The position numbers were made by a program, and so were the translations under genes. A DNA stretch of 64,000 nt from Albimonas sp036154955 (lineage in GTDB: Bacteria; Pseudomonadota; Alphaproteobacteria; Rhodobacterales; Rhodobacteraceae): contig JAYZWL010000060.1 of assembly GCA_036154955.1 (NCBI GenBank), positions 117,666 through 181,665 on the forward strand, written 5' to 3'. A model generated the notes under the pieces. The model made no database searches, had not been told where the DNA came from, and was given only the letters and a program-made list of their open reading frames with translations. Shown piece after piece: positions 1-7,852 of this stretch. Every line of letters starts with the position of its first letter. Position 1 is the stretch's first letter.

Positions 1-161
1 GTCATGCGCCGGTCCGGCGGCTCGCCCGAATGCCAGCCGCCGGTTCCGGCGCTGTCGATCTCCACCGCCAGTCCCGCCGCCCCGGCCTTCGCGCGCATCA
101 CCCCTTCGGCGGCGGGGGAGCGGCAGATATTGCCGAGGCAGACGAAGAGCAGGCGGGTCAT
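1..161 (-). CDS. Low-molecular-weight protein tyrosine phosphatase (partial, C-terminus outside the window)
   Basis: The frame opens at an ATG at 161 on the minus strand, behind the ribosome site CAGGAG, and runs off the left edge after about 53 residues. The N-terminus reads MTRLLFVCLGNICRS. This is the phosphate-binding loop C-X5-R-S of the low-molecular-weight phosphatases, with Cys8 as nucleophile and Arg14 as phosphate ligand; the motif sits at the usual distance from the start. Family members remove phosphate from tyrosine in the cytoplasm; the arsenate reductases that share this fold are less likely because of the N-I-C-R-S form. The gene is divergent from the sirtuin at 247, with an 85-base gap that should hold both promoters. 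The fragment is short, but the motif is diagnostic. The general acid Asp near the C-terminus cannot be seen. Confidence 0.85.
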   Translation of the reverse strand, partial: MTRLLFVCLGNICRSPAAEGVMRAKAGAAGLAVEIDSAGTGGWHSGEPPDRRM

Positions 162-246
162 GCGGGCTCCTGAGCGGGTTTCGGGAGAGGGGCGAGCCAT
201 GCCATGCTGGCCCCCGGACAAGCGCGGCGCAACCGGGGAGGACGCC

Positions 247-969
247 ATGACGGGACCCGAGATCGTGATCCTGACCGGGGCGGGGATCTCCGCCGAAAGC
301 GGGCTGGGCACGTTCCGCGACCTGGGGGGGCTGTGGACGCAGGTGCGGCTGGAGGACGTGGCCACCCCCGAGGCCTTCGCCCGCGATCCGGACATGGTGC
401 TGGACTTCTACAACGCCCGCCGCGCCAACGCCCGGGCCGCGGAGGCGAACGCCGCCCATCACGCCTTGGCCCGCCTGCAGGCCGCGCGGCCGGGTGAGGT
501 GCTGATCGTGACCCAGAACGTCGACGATCTGCATGAGCGCGCGGGCGCGGCGGCGGGCGCGGACCCCGCCGACCTGATCCATATCCACGGGGAATTCGCC
601 AAGGCGCTCTGCGCCGCCTGCGACCACCGTTGGCCCTCGGGCGAGACGCCGATGACGACGGCCTCGACCTGCCCCGCCTGCGGCGCGGCGCGGGTCCGGC
701 CCGACGTGGTCTGGTTCGGCGAGATGCCCTACCGGATGGAGGAGATCTACGCGGCGCTGGGCCAATGCGCGCTGTTCGTCTCCATCGGCACCTCGGGCGC
801 GGTCTATCCCGCGGCGGGGTTCGTGGCCGAGGCGCGGGCGGCCGGCGCCGACACGCTGGAGCTGAACCTGGAGCCGTCGGAGGGCGCGACCTGGTTCCGC
901 GACTCCCGCCACGGCAAGGCCACCGAGATCGTGCCGGCCTGGGTGGCGGAGCTGCTGGGCGGGGGCTGA
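247..969 (+). CDS. cobB: NAD-dependent protein deacylase, sirtuin family
   Basis: A 240-residue Sir2-family protein of the usual bacterial length. The NAD-binding motif GAGISAESGLGTFR lies at residues 10-23, followed by TQNVDDLHERAG and the catalytic His in IHIHGE. A zinc finger of two Cys pairs (CAAC and CPAC) and the segment VVWFGE complete the fold. The Tyr-x-x-Arg pair in DFYNARR is the signature of class III sirtuins (SIRT5, CobB), which remove succinyl and malonyl as well as acetyl groups from lysine. The frame is open further upstream, but the ATG at 247 places the NAD motif at the normal distance. It is divergent from the phosphatase fragment and convergent with the copper chaperone at 1118, with an intergenic palindromic repeat between them. 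The likely role is control of acetyl-CoA-using enzymes by lysine deacylation; the substrates are unknown. Confidence 0.93.
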   Translation: MTGPEIVILTGAGISAESGLGTFRDLGGLWTQVRLEDVATPEAFARDPDMVLDFYNARRANARAAEANAAHHALARLQAARPGEVLIVTQNVDDLHERAGAAAGADPADLIHIHGEFAKALCAACDHRWPSGETPMTTASTCPACGAARVRPDVVWFGEMPYRMEEIYAALGQCALFVSIGTSGAVYPAAGFVAEARAAGADTLELNLEPSEGATWFRDSRHGKATEIVPAWVAELLGGG

Positions 970-1004
970 CCCCCCGCCGGGGCGACGGGGGGCCGGAGGA
1001 ACGG

Positions 1005-1080
1005 GGCGCCCCGGACTTGATCCGGGGCCGCGCGCAGGCGTCGAGCGACGGGAGGCCCCGGGGCGAGCCCGGGGCGCGCG
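1005..1080. repeat. Intergenic double-hairpin palindromic repeat, copy A
   Basis: Two short hairpins with the same arms stand 26 bases apart: GCCCCGG 1008-1014 pairs with CCGGGGC 1022-1028, and GCCCCGG 1055-1061 pairs with CCGGGGC 1069-1075. The unit starts GGCGCCCCGG and ends CCGGGGCGCGCG. A second copy with the same plan is at 4374-4448, also between two convergent genes. It looks like a REP-type element; it may also stop transcription from both sides. Confidence 0.8.
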
Positions 1081-1117
1081 GTCCGCGAAACGCCGAAGGC
1101 GGTCGCCGGACGGTCGC

Positions 1118-1594
1118 TCAGTCCGCCTTCTTCATCTGGCCGTGGCTCATGCCGCCATGGCCCGCGGGGCGGTCCTGGCGTTCGTTGTCCACAGGCACGT
1201 CGACGACGACCTCGGTCCCGTCGTCGAAGAGCAGCGTCAGAGGGAAGCTCGTCCCCTGCTCCAGCGGCGCGGTCAGGCCCATCAGCATGACGTGATCGCC
1301 GCCGCGCTGCAGGGCGGCCATGCCCTGGGCCGGGATCTCGATGGCGTCCACCTGGCGCATCCGGGCGACGCCGTCCTGCATGATGTGGGTGTGCAGCTCG
1401 GTCTTGCGGGCGACGTCGGAACGCGCCTCGACCAGCTTCACCGGCTGGGCGGAGGGGTTGCGCATCATGAAGAACACGCCCCCGACCCTGGGGTTGGAGG
1501 ACCGGGCGTAGGCGTCGCTGATCTCGATATCGGCGGCGAAGGCGGGCAGGGCGGCGACGAGCGCGATGGCGGCGGCCGTAACGGTGCGGAACAT
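1118..1594 (-). CDS. Periplasmic copper chaperone, PCu(A)C family
   Basis: A 158-residue exported protein. Residues 1-20 form a signal peptide ending in LPAFAA, followed by a small beta-sandwich domain. The copper site of the family, H-(M)-X10-M-X21-H-X-M, is visible in ELHTHIMQDGVARM and then GGDHVMLMGL. A Met/His-rich tail (GHGGMSHGQM) adds possible metal ligands. Family members carry Cu(I) in the periplasm to the CuA centre of cytochrome c oxidase or to Sco proteins. The start at 1594 gives a correct signal peptide. A DUF2946 gene lies just upstream on the same strand, 43 bases away, a pairing that suggests one copper-related operon. Assignment to the family is firm; the recipient oxidase is not in the window. 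Confidence 0.92.
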   Translation of the reverse strand: MFRTVTAAAIALVAALPAFAADIEISDAYARSSNPRVGGVFFMMRNPSAQPVKLVEARSDVARKTELHTHIMQDGVARMRQVDAIEIPAQGMAALQRGGDHVMLMGLTAPLEQGTSFPLTLLFDDGTEVVVDVPVDNERQDRPAGHGGMSHGQMKKAD

Positions 1595-1637
1595 GGCGGG
1601 AACTCCCGTAAGTCTCTGAGATGGAATCGAATGGTCC

Positions 1638-2018
1638 TCAGGACAGGTGGGGAGGGGCGCGGGACCGTGGCCGGGGCGCGGCGCGGGCCAGGGGCGCGCG
1701 GCCCGACGGCGACCGGCGGCGCAGCCGCATCGCCGGCGCGGAGCGCGACGGCGCGCGGGCCGGCGCCGGCGTCAGGTCCATGGCCGCCAGGCAGCAGTCG
1801 AGACAGTCGAGATGGGAGACGGGGGCCGGACGGTCGGCGCCGTCCGCGCCTTCGATCCGGACCGCGCCGCCGTTGCACAGCGGCAGCGTCCAGCCTGCGG
1901 CGGCCGGCGTCGGCGCGCCGAGGCCCGCGGGCGCGGCGCGCAGCGCCACCGCCTGCAGGGACAGCAGGCCGATCAGCAGCGCGCGAAGCAACAACCCGGA
2001 GATGCCGAACCCGATCAT
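1638..2018 (-). CDS. DUF2946-like small membrane-anchored protein
   Basis: A 126-residue protein with a hydrophobic N-terminal segment (about residues 3-27) and then the pattern LPLCNGG followed by the cluster SHLDCLDCCLAA. Spaced Cys residues and a leading LPLC are typical of DUF2946 proteins, whose genes are often found beside PCu(A)C copper chaperones and outer-membrane receptors. The C-terminal third is rich in Arg, Pro and Ala and is probably disordered. An open frame continues upstream to 2081, but the ATG at 2018 gives a clean hydrophobic start. A role in copper handling is inferred from the Cys/His cluster and from the chaperone gene 43 bases downstream; no activity is known for the family. 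Confidence 0.68.
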   Translation of the reverse strand: MIGFGISGLLLRALLIGLLSLQAVALRAAPAGLGAPTPAAAGWTLPLCNGGAVRIEGADGADRPAPVSHLDCLDCCLAAMDLTPAPARAPSRSAPAMRLRRRSPSGRAPLARAAPRPRSRAPPHLS

Positions 2019-2084
2019 GCCGGCGCTTCTACCCTGTCGGGGACGCGCCGGCCAGCGGCGGGGCGACGCGGACATCCGCAACGG

Positions 2085-2120
2085 AAAAACCCGGCCCGCG
2101 TCATGCGCAGGGCCGGGTTT
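2085..2120 (-). terminator. Intrinsic terminator downstream of rpmB
   Basis: An 11-bp perfect stem (2087-2097 with 2110-2120, arms AAACCCGGCCC and GGGCCGGGTTT) with a 12-base loop. On the minus strand the stem is followed by a T run. It ends rpmB transcription 48 bases after the stop codon. Confidence 0.9.
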
Positions 2121-2168
2121 CAGCGATGTGTCAGCGATCCGCCCGGTCGGCGAAAGCGCGGAGGCGCC

Positions 2169-2456
2169 TCAGGCGGCGGTCCGGGCCTTCTCGATCTCGC
2201 GCTTGACCTTCAGGGCGCGGGCCGACAGTTCGGCGTCGCGCGCCTTGGCGAGGTAGGCGTCGAGCCCGCCGCGATGGTCGACCGACCGCAGGGTCGAGGC
2301 GGCGACGCGGAACTTGAAGCTCCGGCCCAGGGCCTCGCTCTGCAGCGTGACGTCGTTCAGGTTCGGCAGGAACCGGCGGTTGGTCTTGATGTTGGAGTGG
2401 CTCACGTTGTGGCCGGTCATCACGCCCTTGCCGGAGAGCTCGCAGCGACGGGACAT
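2169..2456 (-). CDS. rpmB: 50S ribosomal protein L28
   Basis: A 95-residue protein starting MSRRCELSGKGVMTGHNVSHSN, the strongly conserved N-terminus of L28, followed by KTNRRFLPNL and the basic core with RVAASTLRSVDHRGGLDAYL. L28 is a late-assembling protein of the large ribosomal subunit, near the E site. The length fits alphaproteobacterial L28, and the zinc-binding second Cys pair of some L28 forms is absent. The ATG at 2456 is the only start that fits. The gene stands alone with its own strong terminator at 2085-2120, as is usual in Rhodobacterales, where it is often not linked to rpmG. The upstream 369 bases up to the protease gene should hold its promoter. Confidence 0.97.
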   Translation of the reverse strand: MSRRCELSGKGVMTGHNVSHSNIKTNRRFLPNLNDVTLQSEALGRSFKFRVAASTLRSVDHRGGLDAYLAKARDAELSARALKVKREIEKARTAA

Positions 2457-2825
2457 ATCTTTCGCCCTTCGGGTTGGTGTTCGCAACGGAATGGCGCGCC
2501 AGCCGGGTGACGGCACGGCGCACCGGAATTCGAGGCGCCTCCCATAGCGAGTCGCGCCCCTTCCGTCAACACGGCCCGGGCGAAACCGGGCGCGGGCCCC
2601 CGCCGATGACCCCGTGATGACCCCCCGATGCCCCCCCGATGACCGCGGCGCCTGCGCCACGGAGCGTTCGACTCGGTTAAGGAATCGCCCGCAAACGCTT
2701 GCGCCGCGGGAAGCTTTCCGCCTTTCGTGGGCGGCGACGCGCGGCGCGGGGGCTTCTTTCCCGACCCCGCGCGCCGGCGGCCTCCCGCGTCGCCGCCGCG
2801 GTGACAGCGAGGAGTGTGGCGTAGA
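2457..2825. other. Intergenic region between rpmB and the RTX protease
   Basis: This 369-base divergent gap should carry the promoters of rpmB (leftward) and of the protease (rightward). I see no gene, no clear -35/-10 pair and no strong palindrome. The ribosome site GAGGAG at 2808-2813 belongs to the protease. Confidence 0.5.
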
Positions 2826-4316
2826 ATGGTCCTGCAGAACTTCCCCGAAGAGTCCCAGGCGCTCGCTTCGATCGACTGGGGAACCCAGCTCGACGACGCG
2901 GTGGTCGCCGGCGGCGTGGTCCGCATCAAGTTCCTGCAGGGGGACGGCCGCACCGCCTGGACGAACTACGAGATCAGGCGGGTGATGGCGGCGCTGGAGG
3001 AGTTCTCCGACGTCATCGACATCGAATTCCGCAAGGTGAACAACCCCGACAAGGCGGATTTCCGGGTCGACAAGTTCGCCGACCGCGACGACCCCACGCT
3101 CGGCTTCATGAACCCGCCGGGGGAGGAGCTGGAGGGCTACGGGTCGTTCAACGCGCTCGGCGCCGGGTGGGATTCGAAGAAGGAGCGGGGCTCGACGCTG
3201 GAGAAGGGCGGCTACGCCTTCTACACGCTGGTCCATGAGTTCGGGCACGCGCTGGGCCTGGCGCATCCGCATGACAACGGCGGCGAGTCCGACGTGATGA
3301 TCGGCGTGGAGAACACGGACGACATCGGGACCTGGGGGCTCAACCAGGCCGTCTACACGATGATGAGCTACAACAGCGGCCTGACGACGGGCGAGGGCGC
3401 GACCACCTACCGGTTCTGGACCTACGGCCACCAGTCGGGCCCGGCGGCGATGGACATCGCCGCGCTGCAGATGAAATACGGCGCGAACCTGACCTTCGCC
3501 TCGGGCGACGACGTCTACATCCTGCCCGATCAGAACCAGCGCGGAACCTATTGGGAAGCCATCTGGGACACCGGCGGTTTCGACGAGATCCGCTATGCGG
3601 GCCAGCGCCCGGCGCTGATCGACCTGCGCGCGGCGACGCTGACCGACAATCCCGGCGGCGGCGGCTTCATCAGCCAGTCGGAGCCCGCGCGCGGCGGGCT
3701 CACCATCGCCTACAACGTGGAGATCGAGGCCGCGACCGGCGGGTCGGGCGACGACATGATCCGCGGCAACGCGCTGGACAACGTGCTGAAGGGGCGCGCG
3801 GCCAACGACCGGCTGTTGGGCGGGGCCGGGGACGACCTGCTCAAGGGCGATGCGGGGCATGACGCGCTGCTCGGCGGGTTGGGCGAGGACGTGCTGCGCG
3901 GCGGCAAGGGGAACGACGCGCTGGAAGGCGGGCGCGGCGCGGACCGGCTGCGCGGCGACGCGGGCGCCGATTCCCTGAAGGGCGGCGGCGGGGCCGACCG
4001 CCTGATGGGCGGGGCCGGCGACGACGCGCTGATGGGCGGCAGGGGCGACGACCTGCTGATCGGCGGCGGCGGGAACGACCGGCTGGCGGGCGGCGCGGGG
4101 GCCGATGCGTTCCTGTTCCGCCTCGGCGACGGGGCCGGACGCGACGTGATCGCGGATTTCGAGACCGGGCTCGACGTGATCGAGCTGTCCGGCCTGACCG
4201 CCGACTTTTCCCGCGCCCGCTTCGGCGCGGTGCTCACCCTGGTCGAGACCGGCGGCGAGATCGAGGTGCGCAGCCATGAGGGCGGCCCGATCGCCGAGGA
4301 CGACCTCTTCGCCTGA
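2826..4316 (+). CDS. Secreted RTX zinc metalloprotease, peptidase M10 (serralysin-like)
   Basis: A 496-residue protein. Residues 1-290 form an M10 protease domain with the zinc site HEFGHALGLAH (His137, His141 and His147, catalytic Glu138) and the Met-turn MMSYN (Met180, Tyr182). Residues 305-431 carry RTX nonapeptide repeats (GGxGxDxLx), which fold with calcium outside the cell, and the end holds a DVIADFETGLDVIELSG-type serralysin cap. There is no Sec signal, as expected for type I secretion, which reads a C-terminal signal. No ABC exporter or outer membrane partner is nearby, so secretion must use genes elsewhere. The ATG at 2826 was chosen over a GTG at 2814 because GAGGAG lies directly before the GTG and 12 bases before the ATG. 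It probably degrades extracellular protein. Confidence 0.93.
   Translation: MVLQNFPEESQALASIDWGTQLDDAVVAGGVVRIKFLQGDGRTAWTNYEIRRVMAALEEFSDVIDIEFRKVNNPDKADFRVDKFADRDDPTLGFMNPPGEELEGYGSFNALGAGWDSKKERGSTLEKGGYAFYTLVHEFGHALGLAHPHDNGGESDVMIGVENTDDIGTWGLNQAVYTMMSYNSGLTTGEGATTYRFWTYGHQSGPAAMDIAALQMKYGANLTFASGDDVYILPDQNQRGTYWEAIWDTGGFDEIRYAGQRPALIDLRAATLTDNPGGGGFISQSEPARGGLTIAYNVEIEAATGGSGDDMIRGNALDNVLKGRAANDRLLGGAGDDLLKGDAGHDALLGGLGEDVLRGGKGNDALEGGRGADRLRGDAGADSLKGGGGADRLMGGAGDDALMGGRGDDLLIGGGGNDRLAGGAGADAFLFRLGDGAGRDVIADFETGLDVIELSGLTADFSRARFGAVLTLVETGGEIEVRSHEGGPIAEDDLFA
3738..4119 (+). repeat. RTX calcium-binding repeat array inside the protease gene
   Basis: Roughly thirteen tandem copies of a 27-base unit coding GGxGxDxL repeats; examples are GGAGDDLLKG, GGKGNDALEG and GGRGDDLLIG. 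Protein-level conservation is high while third positions vary, so the array is old rather than a recent expansion. Confidence 0.85.
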
Positions 4317-4373
4317 CCTTTCGCGGACAACCGCAAGCCGTTCGATACGGTCGGAGCGCGGCCGCGCCGGTCG

Positions 4374-4448
4374 GGCGCCCCGGGATTGACCCGGGGCCTC
4401 GTGCGGGCGGCTGCGTCGAGAGGCCCCGGTTCGACCCCGGGGCGCGCG
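4374..4448. repeat. Intergenic double-hairpin palindromic repeat, copy B
   Basis: Same plan as copy A: GCCCCGG 4377-4383 pairs with CCGGGGC 4391-4397, and GCCCCGG 4423-4429 pairs with CCGGGGC 4437-4443. The outer ends GGCGCCCCGG and CCGGGGCGCGCG match copy A exactly, while the loops and the spacer differ. It lies between the convergent protease and meaB genes. Confidence 0.8.
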
Positions 4449-4464
4449 CCCTCGCCGGCTCCGC

Positions 4465-5535
4465 TCAGGTCTCGTCGCCGGTCAGGCCGAAGGCGGCCAG
4501 CGCCTGGGCGGCCGCGATCTGGGGGGCCGCGTCGCCCTCGCCCACCGCCTGCTCCAGCGCCGGCCAGATCGCGGCGACCTCCGGCGTGCGGCGGAAGCGG
4601 CGCAGCAGGCGCTCCTCCACCTCGGCGCGGAACCAGGTCACGTTCTGCTGGCGGCGCTTCGCGTCCCGCACGCCGGTTTCGCGCCGCCATGCGTCCAGCT
4701 TCGCGATCTCCTCCCACGCCTTCTCCATCCCCGCCTCCTCCAGAGCGGAGACGGCGAGCGCCTTGGGGAAGCCCTCGGGATCCTGGCCGCGCTTGCGCAG
4801 CAGATGCAGGGCGCCGGCGTAGTCGGCGCGGGTCCGCTCCGCCGTGGTCTTGAGGTCGCCGTCGGCCTTGTTCACCAGGATCATGTCGCAGATCTCCATG
4901 ATCCCGCGCTTGACCCCCTGAAGCTCGTCGCCCCCGGCGGGCGCGAGCAGCAGCAGGAAGATGTCGGTCATGTCGGCGACCATGGTCTCCGACTGGCCGA
5001 CGCCCACCGTCTCCACCAGCACCAGGTCGAAGCCCGCGGCCTCGCACAGCAGGATCGCCTCGCGCGTCCTGCGCGCGACGCCGCCCAATGTGGCGCCGGA
5101 GGGCGAGGGCCGGATGAAGGCGTTGGGATGGCGGGACAGATGCTCCATCCGCGTCTTGTCGCCGAGGATCGAGCCTCCGTTGCGCGAGCTCGACGGGTCC
5201 ACCGCCAGCACCGCGATGCGGCGCCCCTGGTCGGCGAGCCGCACCCCGAAGCTTTCGATGAAGGTGGATTTGCCCACCCCCGGCGTGCCCGACAGGCCCA
5301 GCCGCACCGCGTCGCGGGGGGCGGCGTGCAGGCGGCGGACCAGGGCGGCCGCGGCGCGGCGATGGTCGGCCCGGGTCGACTCGATCAGCGTGATTCCCCG
5401 CGCCAGCGCCCGCCGGTCGCCCTGCGCCAGCCGCGCGGCCAGGTCCTCGGCCAGCGCCTCGGCCTTCGGATCGGTTTCAGGGTCCGGGATCGGGGATGCC
5501 GTGTGGGATTGGGTCAAATGCCAGCTTCCTGCCAT
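4465..5535 (-). CDS. meaB: Methylmalonyl/ethylmalonyl-CoA mutase-associated GTPase MeaB
   Basis: A 356-residue G3E-family GTPase. The P-loop GTPGVGKST lies near residue 85, followed by AVDPSSSRNGGSILGDKTRM, the segment that marks MeaB/ArgK proteins, then VETVGVGQSE and the base-recognition motif VNKADGD. MeaB proteins guard B12-dependent acyl-CoA mutases: they gate cofactor loading and replace damaged cobalamin. Here the client is most likely the ethylmalonyl-CoA mutase at 24117, about 19 kb away, or a methylmalonyl-CoA mutase outside the window. A TTG directly before the ATG at 5535 is an alternative start. The gene is convergent with the protease gene and divergent from the small membrane protein at 5688. 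Confidence 0.94.
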   Translation of the reverse strand: MAGSWHLTQSHTASPIPDPETDPKAEALAEDLAARLAQGDRRALARGITLIESTRADHRRAAAALVRRLHAAPRDAVRLGLSGTPGVGKSTFIESFGVRLADQGRRIAVLAVDPSSSRNGGSILGDKTRMEHLSRHPNAFIRPSPSGATLGGVARRTREAILLCEAAGFDLVLVETVGVGQSETMVADMTDIFLLLLAPAGGDELQGVKRGIMEICDMILVNKADGDLKTTAERTRADYAGALHLLRKRGQDPEGFPKALAVSALEEAGMEKAWEEIAKLDAWRRETGVRDAKRRQQNVTWFRAEVEERLLRRFRRTPEVAAIWPALEQAVGEGDAAPQIAAAQALAAFGLTGDET

Positions 5536-5687
5536 CAATTCCGCGCGAGCGCCGCCGGAGCGCCCTCGTTCCGCCCGTGTCTAGCGCGGATATGACGACA
5601 GTCGGAAGCCCCCCCGCCCGACGCGGACGATCGGTCTCCCCCCACGGGGCCGCCGTCCGCGCGGACGATCACAGAGGAGGAAGGCGC

Positions 5688-6077
5688 ATGACGAACGACG
5701 GGGACGACATCGCGGGCCGCATCCGGCGGCCGCTGCCGGTCAAGAGCCGGTCCGGACTGGCCACCGCCGCCCTGACCCTGGGCCTCACCGCCATCGGGGC
5801 CATCGGCCTGCCCTTCGCGCAATACGCCGATGCGCAGGCGGCGCGGATGCAGGGCCCGGGCGTGGTCCAGATCCGGTTCGACGAGGTGTCCGGCGCCAAG
5901 CTGCGGCTGCATGTCGAGCTGCGCCGGGGCGCCGCCGCCCCGGCCGTGGCGCCCGATTGCGGCGCGCCGGAGGCCGAGGTCTGCGCGCGGCCCATCGTGC
6001 TTCGGCGGGGCGACGCCCTGCCCTGGGCCGCCCCCGAAAGCGTCGCCGACCGCGCGCCGTCGCAGCGCAGCCTGTAA
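5688..6077 (+). CDS. Hypothetical single-pass membrane protein
   Basis: I do not recognise this 129-residue protein. It has a basic N-terminal segment, one hydrophobic helix at about residues 24-45 (ATAALTLGLTAIGAIGLPF), and a soluble C-terminal part of about 80 residues with two Cys (in DCGAPEAEVC) that could form a disulfide in the periplasm. The start at 5688 has the strong ribosome site GAGGAGG seven bases before it, which argues that the gene is real. It ends 10 bases before the stop of the convergent cupin gene. The helix may be a signal anchor rather than a cleaved signal peptide. Function unknown. Confidence 0.65.
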   Translation: MTNDGDDIAGRIRRPLPVKSRSGLATAALTLGLTAIGAIGLPFAQYADAQAARMQGPGVVQIRFDEVSGAKLRLHVELRRGAAAPAVAPDCGAPEAEVCARPIVLRRGDALPWAAPESVADRAPSQRSL

Positions 6078-6086
6078 GGGCCGCGG

Positions 6087-6467
6087 TCAGGCCGCGTCGT
6101 CCGGAGGGTCCAGGGGCGTGTAGCCCTCGGGCCGGAAGCGCGGCGTGCACAGGCACAGGAACGCCAGGTCCCCGGGCCCGGGATTGCGCGCCCGCTGCGG
6201 CGTGCCCGCGGGGATCAGCGCCGCGTCGCCGACGCGGATCGGTGACCAGCGGCCGGCAAGCTCGATCTCGCCCGCGCCCTCGGTGACGATGTAGCGTTCG
6301 GCCACGTCCAGCGCGTGCAGCTCCGTGGTCACGCCTGGGGGCACGCGGGCCTCGGCCAGCGAGGTCGCGGGCTCCGCCGGATCGTTGAGCAATTCGCGGA
6401 TCACGCAGCGCTCCCGCGTCTCGAAGGGCGCGGAGGCGGCGGCGGGCAGGAGACGGGGTCCGGTCAT
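6087..6467 (-). CDS. Small cupin-domain protein
   Basis: A 126-residue protein that is almost entirely one cupin barrel. The segment TTELHALDVAERYIVTEGAGEIEL corresponds to cupin motif 1 with a single clear His and Glu, followed by VGDAALIPAGTPQRARNPG, which is motif 2 with its usual His replaced. The metal site is therefore incomplete or altered. Small cupins of this kind may be sugar or organic-acid isomerases, dioxygenases or only binding proteins; nothing here picks one. The gene sits alone between two genes on the other strand: its 3' end nearly touches the hypothetical membrane gene, and its 5' end is 123 bases from mtnA, with the two divergent. Confidence 0.8.
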   Translation of the reverse strand: MTGPRLLPAAASAPFETRERCVIRELLNDPAEPATSLAEARVPPGVTTELHALDVAERYIVTEGAGEIELAGRWSPIRVGDAALIPAGTPQRARNPGPGDLAFLCLCTPRFRPEGYTPLDPPDDAA

Positions 6468-6590
6468 CGGCTCAGGCTAGGCGCCCTTGCGGCGCAGGGG
6501 AAGGCCCTGCGCGCCTCTCCCCGCATTGACCGTCGCGGCGGGACGGGTAGGGTCGCCCCCATCCTTTCCGGCGATGCAGGAGACCCGGCC

Positions 6591-7688
6591 ATGAAGATCG
6601 ACGGCGCGCCCTACCGCACCATCTGGCCGGCCGAGGACGGGCGGGCGGTGGAGATCCTCGACCAGACCCTGTTCCCCCATCGGTTCGAGGTGCTGCGGCT
6701 CTCGGGTCTCGACCAGGCCGCGCACGCGATCCGGGTCATGCAGGTGCGCGGCGCGCCGCTGATCGGGGCGACGGCGGCCTACGGCGTGGCGCTGGCGATG
6801 CGGGCCGACGCCTCGGACGCGGGGCTCGCCGCCGCCTGCGCGACGCTGCTCGCCACCCGCCCGACCGCGGTGAACCTGCACTGGGCGCTGGAGCGGATGA
6901 AGGCGCATCTCGCCCCCCTGCCCGCCGCCGCCCGCGCCGAGGCCGCCTGGGCCGAGGCCGCCGCGCTTTGCGACGAGGACGTGGCGATCAACGCCGCCAT
7001 CGGCGACCACGGGCTGGAGATCCTGCGCGGCATCGCCGCGAAGAAACCGGCGGGGGAGCCGGTGCGCGTGCTCACCCATTGCAACGCCGGCTGGCTGGCG
7101 ACCGTGGACTGGGGCACGGCGACGGCGCCGATCTACAAGGCCCATGACGCCGGGATCCCGGTCGAGGTCTGGGTGGACGAGACCCGGCCCCGCAATCAGG
7201 GCGCCTTCCTCACCGCCTGGGAGCTGGGCCGCCACGGCGTGCCGCACAAGGTGATCGTGGACAACGCCGGCGGCCACCTGATGCAGCGCGGGCTGGTGGA
7301 CATGGTGATCGTGGGCACCGACCGCACCACCGCGCGCGGCGACGTGTGCAACAAGATCGGCACCTATCTCAAGGCGCTGGCGGCCCATGACAACGGGGTG
7401 CCGTTCTACGTGGCCCTGCCCTCGCCGACGCTGGATTTCTCGGTCGAGGACGGGTTCGACATCCCCATCGAAAGCCGCTCGGGCCGGGAGGTGACGCATC
7501 TGCCGGGGCTGGCCGCCTCGGGCCAGGTGGAGGAGGTGCGGCTGACGCCCGAGGGGTCGGAGGGCGAGAACCCGGCCTTCGACGTGACCCCGGCGCGGCT
7601 GGTGACGGCGCTGATCACCGAGCGGGGCGTCTGCCCCGCGACGCGCGAGGGCATCGCGGGCCTGTTCCCCGACCGCGCCGCGGCCTGA
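6591..7688 (+). CDS. mtnA: S-methyl-5-thioribose-1-phosphate isomerase
   Basis: A 365-residue member of the eIF-2B-like isomerases. It converts methylthioribose-1-phosphate to methylthioribulose-1-phosphate in the methionine salvage pathway. The family motifs RGAPLIGATAAYG, THCNAGWLAT (catalytic Cys), VDETRPRNQG and VIVGTDRTTARGDVCNKIGTY (catalytic Asp in GTDR) all appear in order. The ATG at 6591 stands ten bases after a GGAG ribosome site, and an open frame further upstream is not needed. The other salvage genes are not next to it; in many Rhodobacterales mtnA is separate and serves a DHAP shunt that recycles 5-deoxy-sugars, so its pathway partner is uncertain. The fit to the family is full length. 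Confidence 0.95.
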   Translation: MKIDGAPYRTIWPAEDGRAVEILDQTLFPHRFEVLRLSGLDQAAHAIRVMQVRGAPLIGATAAYGVALAMRADASDAGLAAACATLLATRPTAVNLHWALERMKAHLAPLPAAARAEAAWAEAAALCDEDVAINAAIGDHGLEILRGIAAKKPAGEPVRVLTHCNAGWLATVDWGTATAPIYKAHDAGIPVEVWVDETRPRNQGAFLTAWELGRHGVPHKVIVDNAGGHLMQRGLVDMVIVGTDRTTARGDVCNKIGTYLKALAAHDNGVPFYVALPSPTLDFSVEDGFDIPIESRSGREVTHLPGLAASGQVEEVRLTPEGSEGENPAFDVTPARLVTALITERGVCPATREGIAGLFPDRAAA

Positions 7689-7852
7689 GGGCGCAGAGCC
7701 GCGCGACGGCTGGCCCGAGGACGGCCCCGCGGCGCCCGCGCGGCGCGGGATCCGGGCGCCGGGCGGCGCCGCCGCGGACCGGCGCGGATTGCGCTTTCCG
7801 AAGGGGCGTGGCGGCTGATATGGCGAGGACCGCCCGAACAGGAGACCCCGCC

